Shown: positions 7,557 to 15,765, counted from the first letter of the stretch. The stretch is 64,000 nt of DNA from Jeotgalibacillus terrae (GCF_016908195.1 NZ_JAFBDK010000015.1:27950-91949), one strand, 5' to 3'. The notes: a model not told the origin generated them from the letters alone. Numbers and translations: made by a program.

Positions 7557-7937
7557 ATGAGTAAGCATAACCCTAAAAAGTTTGCATTAAATATGAGCGC
7601 TTCACAGTTTACCAAGTTCTACATATTACATTTGTTATCCATTAGACACTCCGGTATGATCAGTGAACATTTCAAAGCGGAATTCCGAAAGATCGGCGGT
7701 AACTGGGAACCTGCCCCAAGCACGCTGTTAGACGCACTGCATGATATGGCTGAAGAAGGCCTCTTAAATAGACGCGAAGATTACAAATCCCATGAACGCA
7801 AGCGGCAGAAAGTATACTGGTATACGCTCACTGACCAGGGAAAAGACGCGTTTGAAGTGATGAAAAAGCAGTTTCTTCCGTTATTTGAAGAACAGAAGCA
7901 GATTATACAGAATATCCTGAATACAGTTTTTAAGTAG
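7557..7937 (+). CDS. Winged-helix DNA-binding protein (PadR-like / replication terminator protein-like)
   Basis: A 126-aa protein with a winged helix followed by one long C-terminal helix. Two readings are possible. It looks like a short PadR-type regulator (APSTLLDALHDMAEEGLL, then a wing and YTLTDQGKDAF). Its layout also follows the B. subtilis replication terminator protein Rtp (122 aa): F-K-YI at the start, then EFRKIG, then a LHDM-E-GLL helix and a final dimerisation helix. The start has GGAGG at 6 nt. A 13-bp dyad sits directly upstream. It is monocistronic with its own terminator. I favour a DNA-binding regulator and keep RTP as an open alternative. Confidence 0.7.
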   Translation: MSKHNPKKFALNMSASQFTKFYILHLLSIRHSGMISEHFKAEFRKIGGNWEPAPSTLLDALHDMAEEGLLNRREDYKSHERKRQKVYWYTLTDQGKDAFEVMKKQFLPLFEEQKQIIQNILNTVFK

Positions 7938-7965
7938 CACCGGTTCATTGCCGGTGCTTTTTTCT
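7936..7965 (+). terminator. Terminator after the winged-helix gene
   Basis: GCACCGG (7937-7943), 7-nt loop, CCGGTGC (7951-7957), six Ts. Confidence 0.9.
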
Positions 7966-8071
7966 GAGTTCTTTCTGTTAAAAAGAATCTAACAACGCTA
8001 TACTTACCTGTAACAGGACTAACATTTGTGGTACAGTTAATCAGTTATTTTAGATTTCAGGAGGCATTTAT

Positions 8072-8950
8072 ATGAGCGAGCAATCAATAGGTGGAACAGT
8101 ACAAAAGTTAACAGTAGGAAGTAAAACATCATTTGGTTTTTATTTATTAAGAGGCGATGAAGAGATCCCAATCAATGATTCTGAGATCCATGAAGAAATA
8201 CATGAAGGCGATACGAGAGAGTTCTTTGTATACCCTGACAGAAGAGGCAGACTGACTGCATCTACAATGATCCCGGAAATCCGGAAAGGTGTATATGGAT
8301 GGGCCAAAGTCATAAAAGTAAATGATCGCGATGGAGCGGCACTTGATATCGGTATTTCACGTGAAGTAACTGTGCTGCCTGAAGATCTTCCGGCAGTTGA
8401 ACACGTTTGGCCTGAAGCGGGCGATTATCTCTATATCACATTGAGAACTGATCTATCCGGTCAAATGTTCGGAAGACTTGCTACTGAAGAAGTCGTACAG
8501 GTACTGTCAGAGCGTGCTGATGAGGACCTCCATAATAAGGAACTGAAGGGAAGACCATATCGTCTGCTCAGAGTTGGAACATTTGTACTGACAGAAGAAG
8601 GCTATCGCTGCTTTGTACATGAAAGTGAAAGAAAAAGCGAGCCGAGACTTGGGCAGGATATCACTGTACGAATTATTGGTGTAAAAGACGATGGCACTTT
8701 AAACGGTTCATTACTTCCCCGTAAACAGGATAAGATGGATGAAGATTCAGAAGTGGTTTTTGATTATCTGCTCAGCCGTGGGGGGACTATGCCATTTGGA
8801 GATAAAAGTACACCTGATGAAATTAAAATGATTTTTAATATGAGTAAAGGATCTTTCAAACGTGCACTCGGAAGACTTTATAAAGAAAAGAAAATCATTC
8901 AAAAAGATGGTGAAACGCATCTCGTTCAGCATAACGGAGATCAAAAATGA
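8072..8950 (+). CDS. cvfB: S1 RNA-binding protein CvfB/YitL
   Basis: A 292-aa protein with several S1-like OB domains (about residues 1-65, 70-140 and 150-215) and a C-terminal winged helix (about residues 230-285, MIFNMSKGSFKRALGRLYKE), the architecture of S. aureus CvfB and B. subtilis YitL. CvfB binds RNA and influences virulence-factor expression in Staphylococcus. SD AGGAGG precedes the ATG. The stop overlaps the next gene by 4 nt (ATGA), so it heads a three-gene operon. Confidence 0.92.
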   Translation: MSEQSIGGTVQKLTVGSKTSFGFYLLRGDEEIPINDSEIHEEIHEGDTREFFVYPDRRGRLTASTMIPEIRKGVYGWAKVIKVNDRDGAALDIGISREVTVLPEDLPAVEHVWPEAGDYLYITLRTDLSGQMFGRLATEEVVQVLSERADEDLHNKELKGRPYRLLRVGTFVLTEEGYRCFVHESERKSEPRLGQDITVRIIGVKDDGTLNGSLLPRKQDKMDEDSEVVFDYLLSRGGTMPFGDKSTPDEIKMIFNMSKGSFKRALGRLYKEKKIIQKDGETHLVQHNGDQK

Positions 8951-9369
8951 TGAAGCTGGATCTGACAAAAGAACAATACCGTGAACTTCTCAGAGCGGTT
9001 TACCTTGCAGATATGGTCAAGCATTCTATGAAAGAAACAAAAGATCACAGCAAGTCTTTTATTGATGCTGAACAGAAGCTTTATTCAAATTATCAGACAT
9101 TTGAATGTGATGACCTGATCGAGCAGCATGATGGGGTGTTCATGCCATCGCTTACAATGGAGTCTGAGGAATCAGTACATCTTAGAAATTATGAAAATGC
9201 AATACTCGAGGACCAAATCGCAGCGGTTCTTGCAAGGAATGATCTTGAAAAAGAAATTAAGAGCGGAAATGTGTCTGAAGACAATGCAATTGAAACGTTA
9301 ATTGAACTGGAAGAGAAATACCATCAGCTTATACAGGGAAAAGGATTATCTGCGCTTACTGTTAAGTAA
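8947..9369 (+). CDS. Hypothetical acidic protein downstream of cvfB
   Basis: A 140-aa soluble, acidic, helix-rich protein without a recognisable domain; it starts MMKLDLTKEQYRELLRAVYLAD. The first ATG overlaps the cvfB stop (ATGATG), with GGAG 7 nt upstream, indicating translational coupling. No signal peptide or membrane segment. I do not recognise the family; the tight link to cvfB suggests coexpression, nothing more. Confidence 0.8.
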   Translation: MMKLDLTKEQYRELLRAVYLADMVKHSMKETKDHSKSFIDAEQKLYSNYQTFECDDLIEQHDGVFMPSLTMESEESVHLRNYENAILEDQIAAVLARNDLEKEIKSGNVSEDNAIETLIELEEKYHQLIQGKGLSALTVK

Positions 9370-9386
9370 AGGGGGAAATGCTATTG

Positions 9387-9575
9387 ATGAAGGTACAGCC
9401 GGCAATGATTGCACTAAACCTTATTTTTGCGGTATTTTTCGCAGTGTGGAGCATAAGAAGATTTCTGGAAAGTGATTTTGCTTTAGGTTTATTTCTAATT
9501 TTCATCAGCTCAGTAAATGGTTTTATTGCTTTGCGCAGATATAAGATCGCACGAATGCATGAAGAAACAAAATAA
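9387..9575 (+). CDS. Small membrane protein
   Basis: A 62-aa protein with two hydrophobic helices (about residues 5-24 and 30-48) and a basic tail (RRYKIARMHEETK). Third gene of the cvfB operon. AAAGGGGG at 9368-9375 can serve a TTG at 9384 or an ATG at 9387; an ATG at 9378 is too close to it. Function unknown. Confidence 0.7.
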   Translation: MKVQPAMIALNLIFAVFFAVWSIRRFLESDFALGLFLIFISSVNGFIALRRYKIARMHEETK

Positions 9576-9603
9576 AAAGTGTCTACGCACTTTTTATTTT
9601 TTC
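9572..9603 (+). terminator. Terminator of the cvfB operon
   Basis: AAAAAGTG (9574-9581), TCTACG loop, CACTTTTT (9588-9595), then ATTTTTT. The following bases up to 9741 hold no gene, only an unexplained nested dyad at 9609-9645. Confidence 0.85.
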
Positions 9604-9605
9604 TA

Positions 9606-9644
<39 letters not shown>

Positions 9645-9662
9645 ATGATAATCTGTTTTTAG

Positions 9663-9704
<42 letters not shown>

Positions 9705-9741
9705 ATAAAATGTACAATGTGAAACATCTCCCCTCTATGCA

Positions 9742-9770
9742 GAAAAATAACCCGCAAATCGCGGGTTATT
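9742..9770 (-). terminator. Terminator of speD
   Basis: AATAACCCGC (9746-9755) and GCGGGTTATT (9761-9770) form a perfect 10-bp stem beginning in the speD stop codon; the minus strand continues with a T-run. Confidence 0.9.
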
Positions 9771-10602
9771 CATTTCTGGACGGATCTCTCGGATGCGCAC
9801 GCATATTTTTACCATAAAAGATTTCATCCATTTCTATTTTAAGTTTATCAGTAATATCTGAAGCTTCATCTTGAGTTAATGAATCTTTTTTATAACCGAA
9901 TAAATAGTTATTCAGATCAAAATCTTTCAGTTTACACTTCGTATGAAAAATATTTTCAGGATATACATTTACATCAATCATGTCATAATCTTCTTTAATA
10001 CCGGCTGGGATAAAGTTTTGAATTGAATTAATGTCATGATCAATAAACAGTTTATGACCATCAACGTCACGTGTGAAGCCGCGTACTCTATAGTCCATTG
10101 TCATAATATCAGTGTCAAATGAATGAATCAGGTAATTCAGTGCTTTTAATGGCGAAATTTCACCGCATGTTGATACATCAATGTCAGCTCTGAACGTACT
10201 GATCCCTTCGTGAGGATGGTATTCAGGATACGTATGGACAGTAATATGACTTTTATCTAAGTGCAGTGCTGCTGTTGATGGCAGCGGCCCTGGAGATTCC
10301 TCAAAGTTTTCAGTGGGCACTTCAACGATCGGCCCTTCTGAAACCAGAATGGTCACACTGGCTCCCTGTGGTACATAATCCTGTTTAGCTACGTTCAATA
10401 CGTGTGCACCTATAATATCTGCTACATTTGTGAGTATTTTTGTCAGTCTGTCTGCGTTATATTGTTCGTCAATATAGGCAATGTATGCTTCTCTTTCCTC
10501 TTTTGACTTTGTATAGCATACATCATACATATTAAAGCTCAGTGACTTCGTTAAATTGTTAAATTCATGCAATTGTATTCTTTTTTCCTGTGATAGTGTC
10601 AT
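9766..10602 (-). CDS. speD: S-adenosylmethionine decarboxylase proenzyme (E. coli-type SpeD)
   Basis: Makes decarboxylated SAM, the aminopropyl donor for spermidine. The 278-aa length identifies the larger E. coli-type enzyme, not the 125-aa speH type. Self-cleavage at Ser118 in [13 protein letters not shown] creates the pyruvoyl group; [21 protein letters not shown] is the second conserved block. The ATG at 10602 lies 8 nt from AAAAGGAG; an in-frame TTG two codons upstream is less likely. No spermidine synthase is adjacent. Monocistronic. Confidence 0.95.
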   Translation of the reverse strand: MTLSQEKRIQLHEFNNLTKSLSFNMYDVCYTKSKEEREAYIAYIDEQYNADRLTKILTNVADIIGAHVLNVAKQDYVPQGASVTILVSEGPIVEVPTENFEESPGPLPSTAALHLDKSHITVHTYPEYHPHEGISTFRADIDVSTCGEISPLKALNYLIHSFDTDIMTMDYRVRGFTRDVDGHKLFIDHDINSIQNFIPAGIKEDYDMIDVNVYPENIFHTKCKLKDFDLNNYLFGYKKDSLTQDEASDITDKLKIEMDEIFYGKNMRAHPRDPSRNE

Positions 10603-10708
10603 AATCAAACTCCTTTTAACATGCGAGTATTAATGTTCATACCCAAAGCACTTCAATCTGAAACGGTTTATGGTAACAGTTTACCACTGCTTACCACTTT
10701 AATAAACG

Positions 10709-11338
10709 TTAAAACTCCTTGCTGTAAAACGGAAGCAGCCATTTGACCCCTTTCTTATTAAAGGGAAGCATCTTCATATCGAGTAATAAATGACTCAGAT
10801 AAGCCAGTGCGCAGACTGCAGTGACCCCTTCTATATGCAGCCTTACTTCCAGTGTATGCGCAATATATGTAAATACCAGCAGACCGGCAGCAGAGTGTGT
10901 CAGCCCTCTGTGAGGCAGCAATGAACTGGCGATAGTAAACAATCCGAAGTAAATAAGCCAGTACTCTGTGTAAAACCATCCAAGCAATCCTACTGTCAGT
11001 CCGGAAAGCATCACCATAAATCGCTGCTTAATTAAATATCTTGGTGCAATGATTAATGTCAGCGCGGTAATGATTCCTCCTGCTTTAAATAGCCCTGATA
11101 ATGAAATCAGGCTGTATATTCCAATTAACACACCAATTGCAGACAGTGTATACCAAAGCCATTTGCGATGTAGGGAAATCCTGTTCGATAACCTCCCGTT
11201 TGTATCGAGATCCGGCGCAAGTGCTGCTGTACTGCCGAGCAGCATAGCAAGTCCGGTTACTGCAGGCTCCATATTATAATAAACAGCAGTTCCGAGTCCG
11301 ATTGCTGTGCCAACAAGCGCGTGTGATGCACCCTTCAT
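10709..11338 (-). CDS. YdjM-like membrane-bound metal-dependent hydrolase family protein
   Basis: A 209-aa membrane protein with about five or six helices. It has the DUF457/YdjM pattern: HALVGTAIG at the N-terminus, APDLDTNGRLSNR near residue 42, LLPHRGLTHS near residue 140 and LLLDMKMLP near the end; the conserved His and Asp residues are presumed metal ligands. Enzymatic activity is unproven for the family. E. coli YdjM is LexA regulated. Here a 12/14 match to the Bacillus LexA box (11382-11395) lies next to the -10 hexamer TATAAT (minus strand, 11380-11375). Confidence 0.82.
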   Translation of the reverse strand: MKGASHALVGTAIGLGTAVYYNMEPAVTGLAMLLGSTAALAPDLDTNGRLSNRISLHRKWLWYTLSAIGVLIGIYSLISLSGLFKAGGIITALTLIIAPRYLIKQRFMVMLSGLTVGLLGWFYTEYWLIYFGLFTIASSLLPHRGLTHSAAGLLVFTYIAHTLEVRLHIEGVTAVCALAYLSHLLLDMKMLPFNKKGVKWLLPFYSKEF

Positions 11339-11381
11339 AACGTTTCATCCTTTTCTCTGTCTCAGTATCAATCCATTATAC

Positions 11382-11395
11382 CGAACATATGATCT
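11382..11395 (-). promoter_or_regulatory. Candidate LexA box upstream of the ydjM-like gene
   Basis: CGAACATATGATCT matches 12 of 14 positions of the Bacillus box CGAACRNRYGTTYC and lies one base upstream of the minus-strand -10 TATAAT, where a repressor would block RNA polymerase. Confidence 0.45.
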
Positions 11396-11507
11396 CACTG
11401 CCATAAAACCGCATATTTTAATTATTTTTTCACATAATGGATTAGCAGAGCACTCTCAGGGTAAATAATGATTGTAAACGATTAACATATGAAAGGGGTG
11501 ACAGCAC

Positions 11508-11663
11508 ATGATGAGAATATTATGGTGGATTATCGTTATTTTGATTGTAGTATGGCTTGTTGGACTGCTATTGGATATCGCAGGTGGTATTATACATGTT
11601 TTAATTATTATCGCAGTCATCTTAATCATCTACAACCTCATTACCGGCAGGAAAAAGTTATAG
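11508..11663 (+). CDS. Lmo0937-type small membrane protein (DUF5670-like)
   Basis: A 51-aa, almost entirely hydrophobic peptide: two membrane segments separated by LLDIAGGIIH and ending in LITGRKKL. This pattern is typical of the lmo0937 family of tiny membrane proteins, which are general-stress induced in Listeria. The ATG at 11508 is 7 nt from AAAGGGGTG. A possible sigma-B promoter lies upstream: GGATTA (11439-11444), 14 nt, GGGTAA (11459-11464), a weak -35. Flanked by its own terminator. Function unknown. Confidence 0.78.
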   Translation: MMRILWWIIVILIVVWLVGLLLDIAGGIIHVLIIIAVILIIYNLITGRKKL

Positions 11664-11665
11664 AT

Positions 11666-11701
11666 AAAAACGCAGTGCCTGTAAGGTGGCACTGCGTTTT
11701 T
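11666..11701. terminator. Bidirectional terminator
   Basis: AAAAACGCAGTGCC (11666-11679) pairs perfectly with GGCACTGCGTTTTT (11688-11701); serves the lmo0937-like gene and the convergent LCP gene. Confidence 0.93.
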
Positions 11702-12631
11702 CTATTGTAGAAAGTTCTTAATAGCTTCCTGATTTGCTGCCCAGTCCAGTTCGAGCACTGCACCTGCGCCTTCATATCTTGGCGTTGAGTACGTGCCTTC
11801 AACGGGAACTGTTAATCTCTCAACTTCTACTCCACCACTAAAGAGTACGCTTGAGAACAATTTTAATTTTGCTGTCTCTGACAGACTGGTTTCAAGATAT
11901 GGCTGAACGGAGCCGATCGTTTTAGGTGCTCTTGTGATTGAAGATACGCTGAGAGAATGGTCAATCAGCGCTTCAATGACCTGCTGCTGACGGTCGACTC
12001 TTCCAAAGTCACCCTCACTGTCGGCTCTGAATCTTGCATAACCCAAAAGCTCCTGACCGTTTAATTGCTGTTCTCCAGCTTCTAAAGACACACCAATTTT
12101 CTCAGACATTGCTTTTTCGACATTGATCGGAACACCATCTGGCGCGATCGTATCTACAGCCGTTTCAAACGCTTTAAAATCTACGATCATATAATCATGA
12201 ATGGGAATATCAAAATTAGTATCAATCGTCTTTCTTAAAAGTTCCGGACCATCGAGGTAAAAAGCTGTATTTAATTTATATGGACCGTAACCCGGAATTT
12301 CTGCATAGATGTCTCGCATCAAAGAGACAAGTTTAATTGTATCCGTTTCATGATCCCACTGCGCAATCATCATTGTATCAGATCTTGACTGTTCTTCTCC
12401 TCTGCTGTCTACACCGATTAATAAAATATTCCTCTTTCCATTGTCAGGTGTAGAACGTTCAAACTCTTCACCCTGGTGCATCGCTTGAGCAGAACCTTGT
12501 GCTGACTGGTAGCCTAACCAATATTGGCTGCCTGCATAACCTGCAACAGCAAGAAAGGATATGATCAATAATGTAAGAAAAACTCTGCCTTTTCTAAGTT
12601 TCTTTTTTCTTCTATTCACTCTTGTTTCCAT
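11702..12631 (-). CDS. LytR-CpsA-Psr (LCP) family cell-wall glycopolymer ligase
   Basis: A type II membrane protein of 309 aa: basic N-terminus, one helix at about residues 18-36, then an extracytoplasmic LCP domain (about 65-215) with NILLIGVDSRGEEQSRSDTMM, SLMRDIYAEIPG and RFRADSEGDFGRVDRQQQ, which carry the Asp and Arg residues that bind the polyprenyl diphosphate substrate. LCP enzymes attach teichoic acids and similar polymers to peptidoglycan. It could correspond to TagT, TagU or TagV; I cannot tell which. AGGAGG precedes the ATG. Monocistronic. Confidence 0.92.
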   Translation of the reverse strand: METRVNRRKKKLRKGRVFLTLLIISFLAVAGYAGSQYWLGYQSAQGSAQAMHQGEEFERSTPDNGKRNILLIGVDSRGEEQSRSDTMMIAQWDHETDTIKLVSLMRDIYAEIPGYGPYKLNTAFYLDGPELLRKTIDTNFDIPIHDYMIVDFKAFETAVDTIAPDGVPINVEKAMSEKIGVSLEAGEQQLNGQELLGYARFRADSEGDFGRVDRQQQVIEALIDHSLSVSSITRAPKTIGSVQPYLETSLSETAKLKLFSSVLFSGGVEVERLTVPVEGTYSTPRYEGAGAVLELDWAANQEAIKNFLQ

Positions 12632-12803
12632 AATGCCTCCTAAGTGCCTTCACACTTACTAACTTTAAAGTATACATAATTAGACGTTTTGAGTGACCGT
12701 CCGTTACACTGTAAACCCTCTTTTTATAAAAATCAAACCATATTTCGGGAAAATCAGATAATAGAATGGTAAAATGAATTATTCATTATTGGAGGTTTTA
12801 TAG

Positions 12804-13331
12804 ATGAAATTAGAAAAAGCAACTTTTGCAGGCGGATGTTTCTGGTGCATGGTTAAGCCATTTGATCAGTTTGACGGAATTGAAAAAGTCGTTTCAGGAT
12901 ATACGGGTGGACATGTAGAAAACCCATCATATGAAGATGTAAAATCCGGAACTTCCGGACATCGGGAAGCTGTACAGATTACATTTGATCCGGACGTTTT
13001 TTCTTATGATCAATTGCTAGAGATTTACTGGCAGCAGGTTGACCCGACTGATGATGAAGGTCAGTTTCAGGACCGCGGAGAATCATATCGTGCGACCATC
13101 TTTTATCATAACGAGGATCAGAAAGATAAAGCAGAAAAATCCAAAAAAAAACTGGCTGAATCAGGACTTTTTAAAAAACCTGTCATTACACCAATTGAGC
13201 CTGCTTCTGTATTTTATGAAGCTGAAGAGTATCATCAGGATTTTTATAAAAAAGACCCGGATGCATATAAAGAAGACAGATCGCAATCTGGCAGAGATGA
13301 GTTCATTGAAGCCCACTGGGATCGTAAATAA
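12804..13331 (+). CDS. msrA: Peptide-methionine (S)-S-oxide reductase MsrA
   Basis: Repairs oxidised methionine (S-sulfoxide). Catalytic motif GGCFWC with Cys12 as the nucleophile, followed by [33 protein letters not shown] and EEYHQDFY, all hallmark MsrA blocks. The only other cysteine is Cys15; no C-terminal resolving cysteine is present, so recycling probably uses Cys15 or an external thiol. No msrB is fused or adjacent. SD GGAGG. Single gene with a strong terminator. Confidence 0.96.
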   Translation: MKLEKATFAGGCFWCMVKPFDQFDGIEKVVSGYTGGHVENPSYEDVKSGTSGHREAVQITFDPDVFSYDQLLEIYWQQVDPTDDEGQFQDRGESYRATIFYHNEDQKDKAEKSKKKLAESGLFKKPVITPIEPASVFYEAEEYHQDFYKKDPDAYKEDRSQSGRDEFIEAHWDRK

Positions 13332-13367
13332 AAAAGTGAAGGCGTCTAATGCGCCTTCACTTTTTTT
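13330..13367. terminator. Terminator after msrA
   Basis: AAAAAGTGAAGGCG (13331-13344) with CGCCTTCACTTTTT; T-run on both strands, so it can also end the convergent que operon. Confidence 0.92.
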
Positions 13368-13371
13368 GCAG

Positions 13372-13539
13372 TTATATAAGAAAATTAACTACTAAAGAAT
13401 CAAAAACAAACCATAGCCCTGTTATAATGCCGGCGAGTGATAAAAACAAAATTACGACATTACGGTCAGCGTGTTGCTTCTTCATTTGTAAAAAGAATAA
13501 AGAACTGAAAACAATCAACAGTATCAAACCTGTCAACAT
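13372..13539 (-). CDS. Small membrane protein at the end of the que operon (55 aa)
   Basis: A 55-codon frame starting 2 nt after the queE stop, with AGGGGTG and 5-nt spacing upstream of its ATG. It encodes two hydrophobic helices (MLTGLILLIVFSSLFFLQ and VVILFLSLAGIITGLWFVF) joined by a short KKQHADRN loop. It ends at the shared terminator. I do not recognise it. It sits where queF is found in B. subtilis; a small membrane protein cannot replace the QueF reductase, but could relate to membrane transport of queuosine precursors or be unrelated. Confidence 0.65.
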   Translation of the reverse strand: MLTGLILLIVFSSLFFLQMKKQHADRNVVILFLSLAGIITGLWFVFDSLVVNFLI

Positions 13540-13541
13540 CA

Positions 13542-14276
13542 CTACACCCCTCTTTTATTCCCCCACACATACGTGTGAAGCTGAGGCAATACGCGTACCT
13601 GGTTCAGTCTGCTATTTTCCATCACTTTATCAATCAGCCACTCGTATCGTGCAATCAGGTTTGGTATTAGACGTTCGTCTTTTTCCTCATGCACCTGATC
13701 ATTACCCGTCTGAAGATAAAATGGAACTTTCGGATATCTTGTATGCAGATCTTCTGCAAATTTTAAATCCTCTTCATCAAAAATCACAACTTTCAGAGAA
13801 TGATCATACTGACTTTTACTGAGTTTTTCAATAATGTCATCCAGGATACCCATATTCGGCTTCATTCCGGAACTAGGCGGTTTTGGTGAAAGCGTAAGAT
13901 CATCAATATCCATAAACCAGTCCTGCCAGATGCTCCCTTGAGTTTCAAGCGCAACCCTTATGCCTTCAGAGTGGAGGAGATCAACAAGTTCAGAAAGATT
14001 TCTCAATAGAGCAGGATTACCTCCTGAGATTGTCACATGTTCGAATAAGTTTCCTCCTGCAGTCTTTAACTCATCCAGAATTTCTTCTGCAGTCAAACGC
14101 CGGATCTCATCCTTTGCACTTCCATCCCAGGTAAATGCAGAGTCACACCAGGAGCAGCTGTAATCACATCCTGCAGTTCTGACAAACATTGTTTTCTGTC
14201 CTATGACCATTCCTTCACCCTGCACGGTAGGACCAAAGATCTCGAGTACCGGAAACTTTTTTTTAGCTTTTTCCAT
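13542..14276 (-). CDS. queE: 7-carboxy-7-deazaguanine synthase QueE
   Basis: Radical SAM enzyme that converts 6-carboxy-tetrahydropterin to 7-carboxy-7-deazaguanine in queuosine (and preQ0/preQ1) synthesis. The cluster motif CDYSCSWC (CX3CX2C) is near residue 38, preceded by FGPTVQGEGMVIGQ, and the glycine-rich HVTISGGNPALL follows. I use the ATG at 14276, 7 nt from AAAGGGG, giving 244 aa; a longer upstream frame adds nothing conserved. It overlaps queD by 14 nt. Confidence 0.95.
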   Translation of the reverse strand: MEKAKKKFPVLEIFGPTVQGEGMVIGQKTMFVRTAGCDYSCSWCDSAFTWDGSAKDEIRRLTAEEILDELKTAGGNLFEHVTISGGNPALLRNLSELVDLLHSEGIRVALETQGSIWQDWFMDIDDLTLSPKPPSSGMKPNMGILDDIIEKLSKSQYDHSLKVVIFDEEDLKFAEDLHTRYPKVPFYLQTGNDQVHEEKDERLIPNLIARYEWLIDKVMENSRLNQVRVLPQLHTYVWGNKRGV

Positions 14277-14706
14277 GACGATTCCCCTTTGGCCGGTAGA
14301 GCACATAGCTTGTTGGTGTCTCACGTAAAAACACCTGAAGGCAGGTCGGCTTGTTATCGGTTTGTTCTAGATGCTGTTCAATAATCTCCCAGATTGATCT
14401 TGCTACAACTTCTGTTGTAGGGAAGTAATCCGGGTCAACTTGTGAAAAAAGTTGGTCATCGTTCAAAAGAGAATGATCAAAACGGTCATGGATCAGCTCT
14501 TTAATTTTCTTGAAGTTAATTAAAAACCCGGCATGGTCGAGCTCATCACCGGCCACTGTAATATTGACATAATACGTGTGACCATGAACATGACGGCATT
14601 TCCCTGCGTCTTCTGAAGGAATAGCGTGTGCAGCAGAGAAATGAAAATCTTTATTTAATTCATATGAAAAATTGTGTGCGGGAGCGGGATAGATTTGCTG
14701 CATCAT
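14263..14706 (-). CDS. queD: 6-carboxy-5,6,7,8-tetrahydropterin synthase QueD
   Basis: Converts 7,8-dihydroneopterin triphosphate to 6-carboxytetrahydropterin, second step of queuosine precursor synthesis. Zinc-binding histidines are in HFSAAHAI (about residue 22-29) and HVHGHTY (about 39-45); the catalytic Cys is in GKCRHVHGH. Length 147 aa is normal for the bacterial family. Its ATG follows the queC TAA directly, and GGGAGGGG in the queC end serves as SD, so the two are coupled. Confidence 0.95.
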   Translation of the reverse strand: MMQQIYPAPAHNFSYELNKDFHFSAAHAIPSEDAGKCRHVHGHTYYVNITVAGDELDHAGFLINFKKIKELIHDRFDHSLLNDDQLFSQVDPDYFPTTEVVARSIWEIIEQHLEQTDNKPTCLQVFLRETPTSYVLYRPKGNRHGKS

Positions 14707-15360
14707 TTAAGACCCCTCCCTTTCACTTAAATATTCATTCATCCCTTTAAGGCGTAACTTGCATGCCGGGCATTCACCGCAGCCGTCTCCTTTTACACCG
14801 TTATAACAGGTAATTGTACGGTTTCTGATAAAATCGAATTGTTCCAGTTGATCTGCAAGTGCCCATGTCTCTTTCTTATCGAGCCACATTAAAGGCGTAT
14901 GGAAAACAAAGTCTTTATCCATTGATAGATTAACTGAGACATTGAGTGATTTCACAAATGCATCCCGGCAATCAGGATAGCCACTGAAATCTGTCTCACA
15001 AACGCCGGTCACAATATGCTTTGCATCTCGCTGGTGTGCCAGAACGGATGCAAAGGATAAGAACATCAGATTTCTTCCCGGAACAAATGTGGAAGGTAAT
15101 TCCCCTTCTTTTTCAACGATTTCCTCATCACGGGTTAAAGCTGATGGAGAAAGCTGGTTAAGCAGGCTCATATCGAGAATATGATGCCTGATACCGAGAT
15201 CGGATGCAATTTCTTTAGCAGCTTCGATCTCTGTAGCATGCCTTTGACCATAGGAAAACGTCACAGCCTCAACTGAATCAAAATTTTTCATTGCCCAAAA
15301 TAAGCAGGTGGTACTATCTTGTCCACCACTGAAAACCACTATTGCTTTATTTTTATTCAT
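14707..15360 (-). CDS. queC: 7-cyano-7-deazaguanine synthase QueC
   Basis: ATP-dependent enzyme that turns 7-carboxy-7-deazaguanine into preQ0. PP-loop motif [10 protein letters not shown] near residue 10, and the C-terminal zinc site [19 protein letters not shown]. The ATG at 15360 follows GGAGAGGAG; the longer frame upstream runs into the riboswitch leader and is not coding. First gene of the que operon, controlled by the preQ1-I riboswitch in its leader. Confidence 0.96.
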   Translation of the reverse strand: MNKNKAIVVFSGGQDSTTCLFWAMKNFDSVEAVTFSYGQRHATEIEAAKEIASDLGIRHHILDMSLLNQLSPSALTRDEEIVEKEGELPSTFVPGRNLMFLSFASVLAHQRDAKHIVTGVCETDFSGYPDCRDAFVKSLNVSVNLSMDKDFVFHTPLMWLDKKETWALADQLEQFDFIRNRTITCYNGVKGDGCGECPACKLRLKGMNEYLSEREGS

Positions 15361-15423
15361 AAAAAAAGCTCCTCTCCTTTTCATGCTGTTCATGAAAGAA
15401 GTAAGAGTGTTCACGAGTTCACT

Positions 15424-15485
15424 AAAAAAGCAGGTTTCCCCTGCATGTGTCCTAGTTTTTTATAGAGGGATGGTCGCGAACCTCT
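15424..15485 (-). promoter_or_regulatory. preQ1-I riboswitch with terminator, upstream of queC
   Basis: On the minus strand AGAGGTTC (15485-15478), CCCTCTATAAAAAACTAGG ending at 15451: the preQ1 class I aptamer consensus (GAGG/CCTC stem, A-rich tail, CTAGG pseudoknot arm). Six nt further on, GCAGG/CCTGC (15444-15430) plus TTTTTT forms an intrinsic terminator. preQ1 binding is expected to cause premature termination, turning off queCDE. A TATAAT -10 lies at 15508-15503. Confidence 0.93.
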
Positions 15486-15532
15486 TTACCTATTCATACT
15501 GTATTATAAGTGTACCACACGTACGTACCTCT

Positions 15533-15558
15533 TAAAAGCCGCAAGCGTACTTGCGGCT
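15533..15558 (-). terminator. Terminator of ydjO
   Basis: AGCCGCAAG (15537-15545) with CTTGCGGCT (15550-15558), TTTT on the minus side; insulates the que promoter from ydjO. Confidence 0.85.
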
Positions 15559-15564
15559 CAGCTA

Positions 15565-15765
15565 TTAAAAACTTTGAGGGTTTGGTACGACTTCAATATT
15601 TCTGCTTCCTTTTACCATTTCACTGCCACAGATTGGGCATTTATGATCTTCCTGCCCTCTTACAGAGAAATTGTCACGCATCCATACATTGCAGCTTTCA
15701 GATGAACATTCCCATACGTCAGTCTGTTCTTTCTGAATTTCTTCAGTCGGTTTTCTTTGAAACAT
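15565..15765 (-). CDS. ydjO: YdjO-like zinc-ribbon protein
   Basis: A 66-aa protein with two cysteine pairs (VWECSSESCNVWMRDNF and HKCPICGSEMV) forming a zinc ribbon, the pattern of B. subtilis YdjO, annotated as cold-inducible. The conserved W-E-C-x4-C-x-x-W-M-R-x-N-F block is clear. Start is ATG 15765 or the GTG just before it (15768), which is 7 nt from GGGGG. Single gene. Role unknown. Confidence 0.85.
   Translation of the reverse strand: MFQRKPTEEIQKEQTDVWECSSESCNVWMRDNFSVRGQEDHKCPICGSEMVKGSRNIEVVPNPQSF

Noticed and set aside
11474..11487. TGTAAACGATTAAC as a cre site near the lmo0937-type gene
   Set aside because: Only the left half fits; three positions of the right half disagree with the consensus.
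11489..11710. A 73-codon plus-strand frame rich in Trp, Tyr and Cys
   Set aside because: It is a shadow of the 51-aa lmo0937-type gene in another frame, which has the better SD, hydrophobic pattern and stop before the terminator.
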